A DNA stretch of 7,335 bases. Origin: Bacteroidales bacterium (lineage in GTDB: Bacteria > Bacteroidota > Bacteroidia > Bacteroidales > UBA932). A model generated the notes under the pieces. The model was given only the letters and a program-made list of their open reading frames with translations. It did no database searches and had not been told where the DNA came from. Made by a program: the position numbers and the translations under genes. Positions 6,673 through 7,335 of this stretch are shown here, piece after piece; within the stretch, counting starts at the first letter, position 1, and each line of letters opens with the position of its first letter. The stretch is from assembly GCA_024401915.1 (NCBI GenBank), contig JAKSKA010000071.1, forward strand, positions 1 to 7,335. Direction: 5' to 3'.

Positions 6673-7329
6673 ATGTCTGTCAGGTCCATAGTGCGTTTCT
6701 TCCTGCCCGCTGCCATCCTTGCGTCGGCGGTGCTGTCTGGATGCTCTTCGCGTGCGAAGGTCATTCCGGCCAGGAAACTCTCGTCCATCTATGCCGAGAT
6801 GTTCCTTTCCGACCAGTGGCTGAGAGACCATTCCGCTGCGAGAAGGACAGCGGACACGACACTTTTCTATGAGCCTGTATTCCGCTCTTACGGCTATACC
6901 ACAAGGGATTACGATGCGACAGTGAATTATTACCTGGACCATCCTGAGCAGTATGCGAAGATACTTCACGAAACGGTGGCCATCCTGGACAAGGAAGCGT
7001 CACGCCTCCAGAAGATCAAGGACAGGATCGACGGCATCAACGAGTGGAATGCCTCCATCAGGGGATATGTCGAGAAAACGTTCTCCCTCGACAGCCTCCA
7101 TATGAGGGACTCTTTCCTTGTATGGCCTCCGAGGACGGACAGCGTCGCTGTGGATTCGCTCCTCCTCGATTCGCTGCGGCTGGACTCTCTGCGCCTGGAC
7201 TCTCTGCGGCTCGACTCGTTGAGGCTGGATTCCCTGCGGCTCGATTCGCTCCGTCGGGATTCGCTGCGCCGTGACGCAGTACAGCAGTCAGCTTCGCGCC
7301 GCACGCCTGCACGTCGCAATCCGTTGTAG
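6673..7329 (+). CDS. DUF4296 lipoprotein with a DSLRL-repeat tail
   Basis: A 218-residue predicted lipoprotein. The signal sequence (1-23) ends in the lipobox LSGC with lipidated Cys24, followed by SSRAK. Residues about 33-120 match the DUF4296 pattern: LSSIYAEMFLSDQWL, then TTLFYEPVFRSYGYTTRDYD and YYLDHPEQYAKILHETV, with a helical charged stretch to about 125. From residue 156 the protein becomes an array of nine five-residue units (DSVAV, DSLLL, five DSLRL, two DSLRR), then a basic end rich in R, A and P. The function of DUF4296 is not known to me; the lipobox and conservation point to an envelope role. The start ATG is five bases after the pheT stop, preceded by GGGG. The TAG stop is followed by one base and another ATG. 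Confidence 0.87.
   Translation: MSVRSIVRFFLPAAILASAVLSGCSSRAKVIPARKLSSIYAEMFLSDQWLRDHSAARRTADTTLFYEPVFRSYGYTTRDYDATVNYYLDHPEQYAKILHETVAILDKEASRLQKIKDRIDGINEWNASIRGYVEKTFSLDSLHMRDSFLVWPPRTDSVAVDSLLLDSLRLDSLRLDSLRLDSLRLDSLRLDSLRRDSLRRDAVQQSASRRTPARRNPL
7138..7272 (+). repeat. Nine tandem 15-base units coding a pentapeptide array
   Basis: Nine in-frame units of 15 bases code DSVAV, DSLLL, five DSLRL and two DSLRR. Codons differ between units: GAT/GAC for Asp; TCG, TCT and TCC for Ser; CTG, CTC and TTG for Leu; CGG, CGC, AGG and CGT for Arg. No two of the DSLRL units are identical in DNA. The array is therefore conserved more at protein than DNA level, unlike a freshly expanded slippage tract. 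Confidence 0.9.
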
Positions 7330-7330
7330 G

Positions 7331-7335
7331 ATGCC
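7331..7335 (+). CDS. Possible start of the next gene (cut by window edge)
   Basis: ATGCC begins one base after the TAG stop of the lipoprotein gene, repeating the stop-N-ATG spacing seen at the ftsY and pheT starts. Only Met and the first two bases of codon 2 are visible, so no product can be assigned. Confidence 0.35.

Noticed and set aside
7138..7272. Membership of the classical pentapeptide-repeat (A[D/N]LxX beta-helix) family
   Set aside because: The period is five but no register gives small residue, D/N, L/F, x, x; the array is short and charged, and it sits as a tail rather than a domain.
6966..7319. Minus-strand frame rich in SER/RRES repeats opposite the lipoprotein tail
   Set aside because: It is the antisense reading of the 15-base array; its repetitiveness is inherited from the plus-strand gene.

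Overview
This is an ordinary chromosomal window, all on the + strand, from a member of the Bacteroidota, most likely a Bacteroidales lineage with fairly high GC (genus not assignable from here). The grounds are the L28-L33-DUF4295 ribosomal block, a DUF5715 protein, a DUF4296 lipoprotein, an FtsY with no long acidic domain, few Shine-Dalgarno sequences, and -7-like boxes resembling the Bacteroidota TAnnTTTG element.

Region 1 (1-627) is a small translation operon. It holds the 3' end of rpmB (L28), rpmG (L33) and a 52-residue DUF4295 protein, and it closes with a strong intrinsic terminator. Region 2 (642-3341) holds two exported or membrane-anchored proteins. The first is a DUF5715 protein with an M15-peptidase-like SxHxxGxxxD...HxxH metal-site signature. 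The second is a 633-residue secreted WG-repeat protein with an additional C-terminal domain.

Region 3 (3343-6667) encodes two core enzymes. These are ftsY (the SRP receptor GTPase, reduced almost to its NG core) and pheT (phenylalanyl-tRNA synthetase beta chain, apparently complete). Region 4 (6673-7329) is a DUF4296 lipoprotein whose C-terminus is a nine-unit pentapeptide array, mostly DSLRL. A new ATG begins one base after its stop, at the window edge.

From 1440 to the end the genes are packed almost without gaps, and several junctions are just stop-N-ATG. This suggests one long transcript with coupled translation, mixing envelope proteins with SRP and tRNA-charging housekeeping genes. I found no CRISPR, insertion sequence, phage, tRNA, rRNA or defence system. 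No stretch over 300 bases lacks a gene. The most interesting points are two envelope genes lying between DUF4295 and ftsY, a terminator U-tract that may double as a promoter element, a -7-like box so close to an ATG that the message could be nearly leaderless, and the synonymously diverged pentapeptide tail. I see no convincing new multi-gene system.
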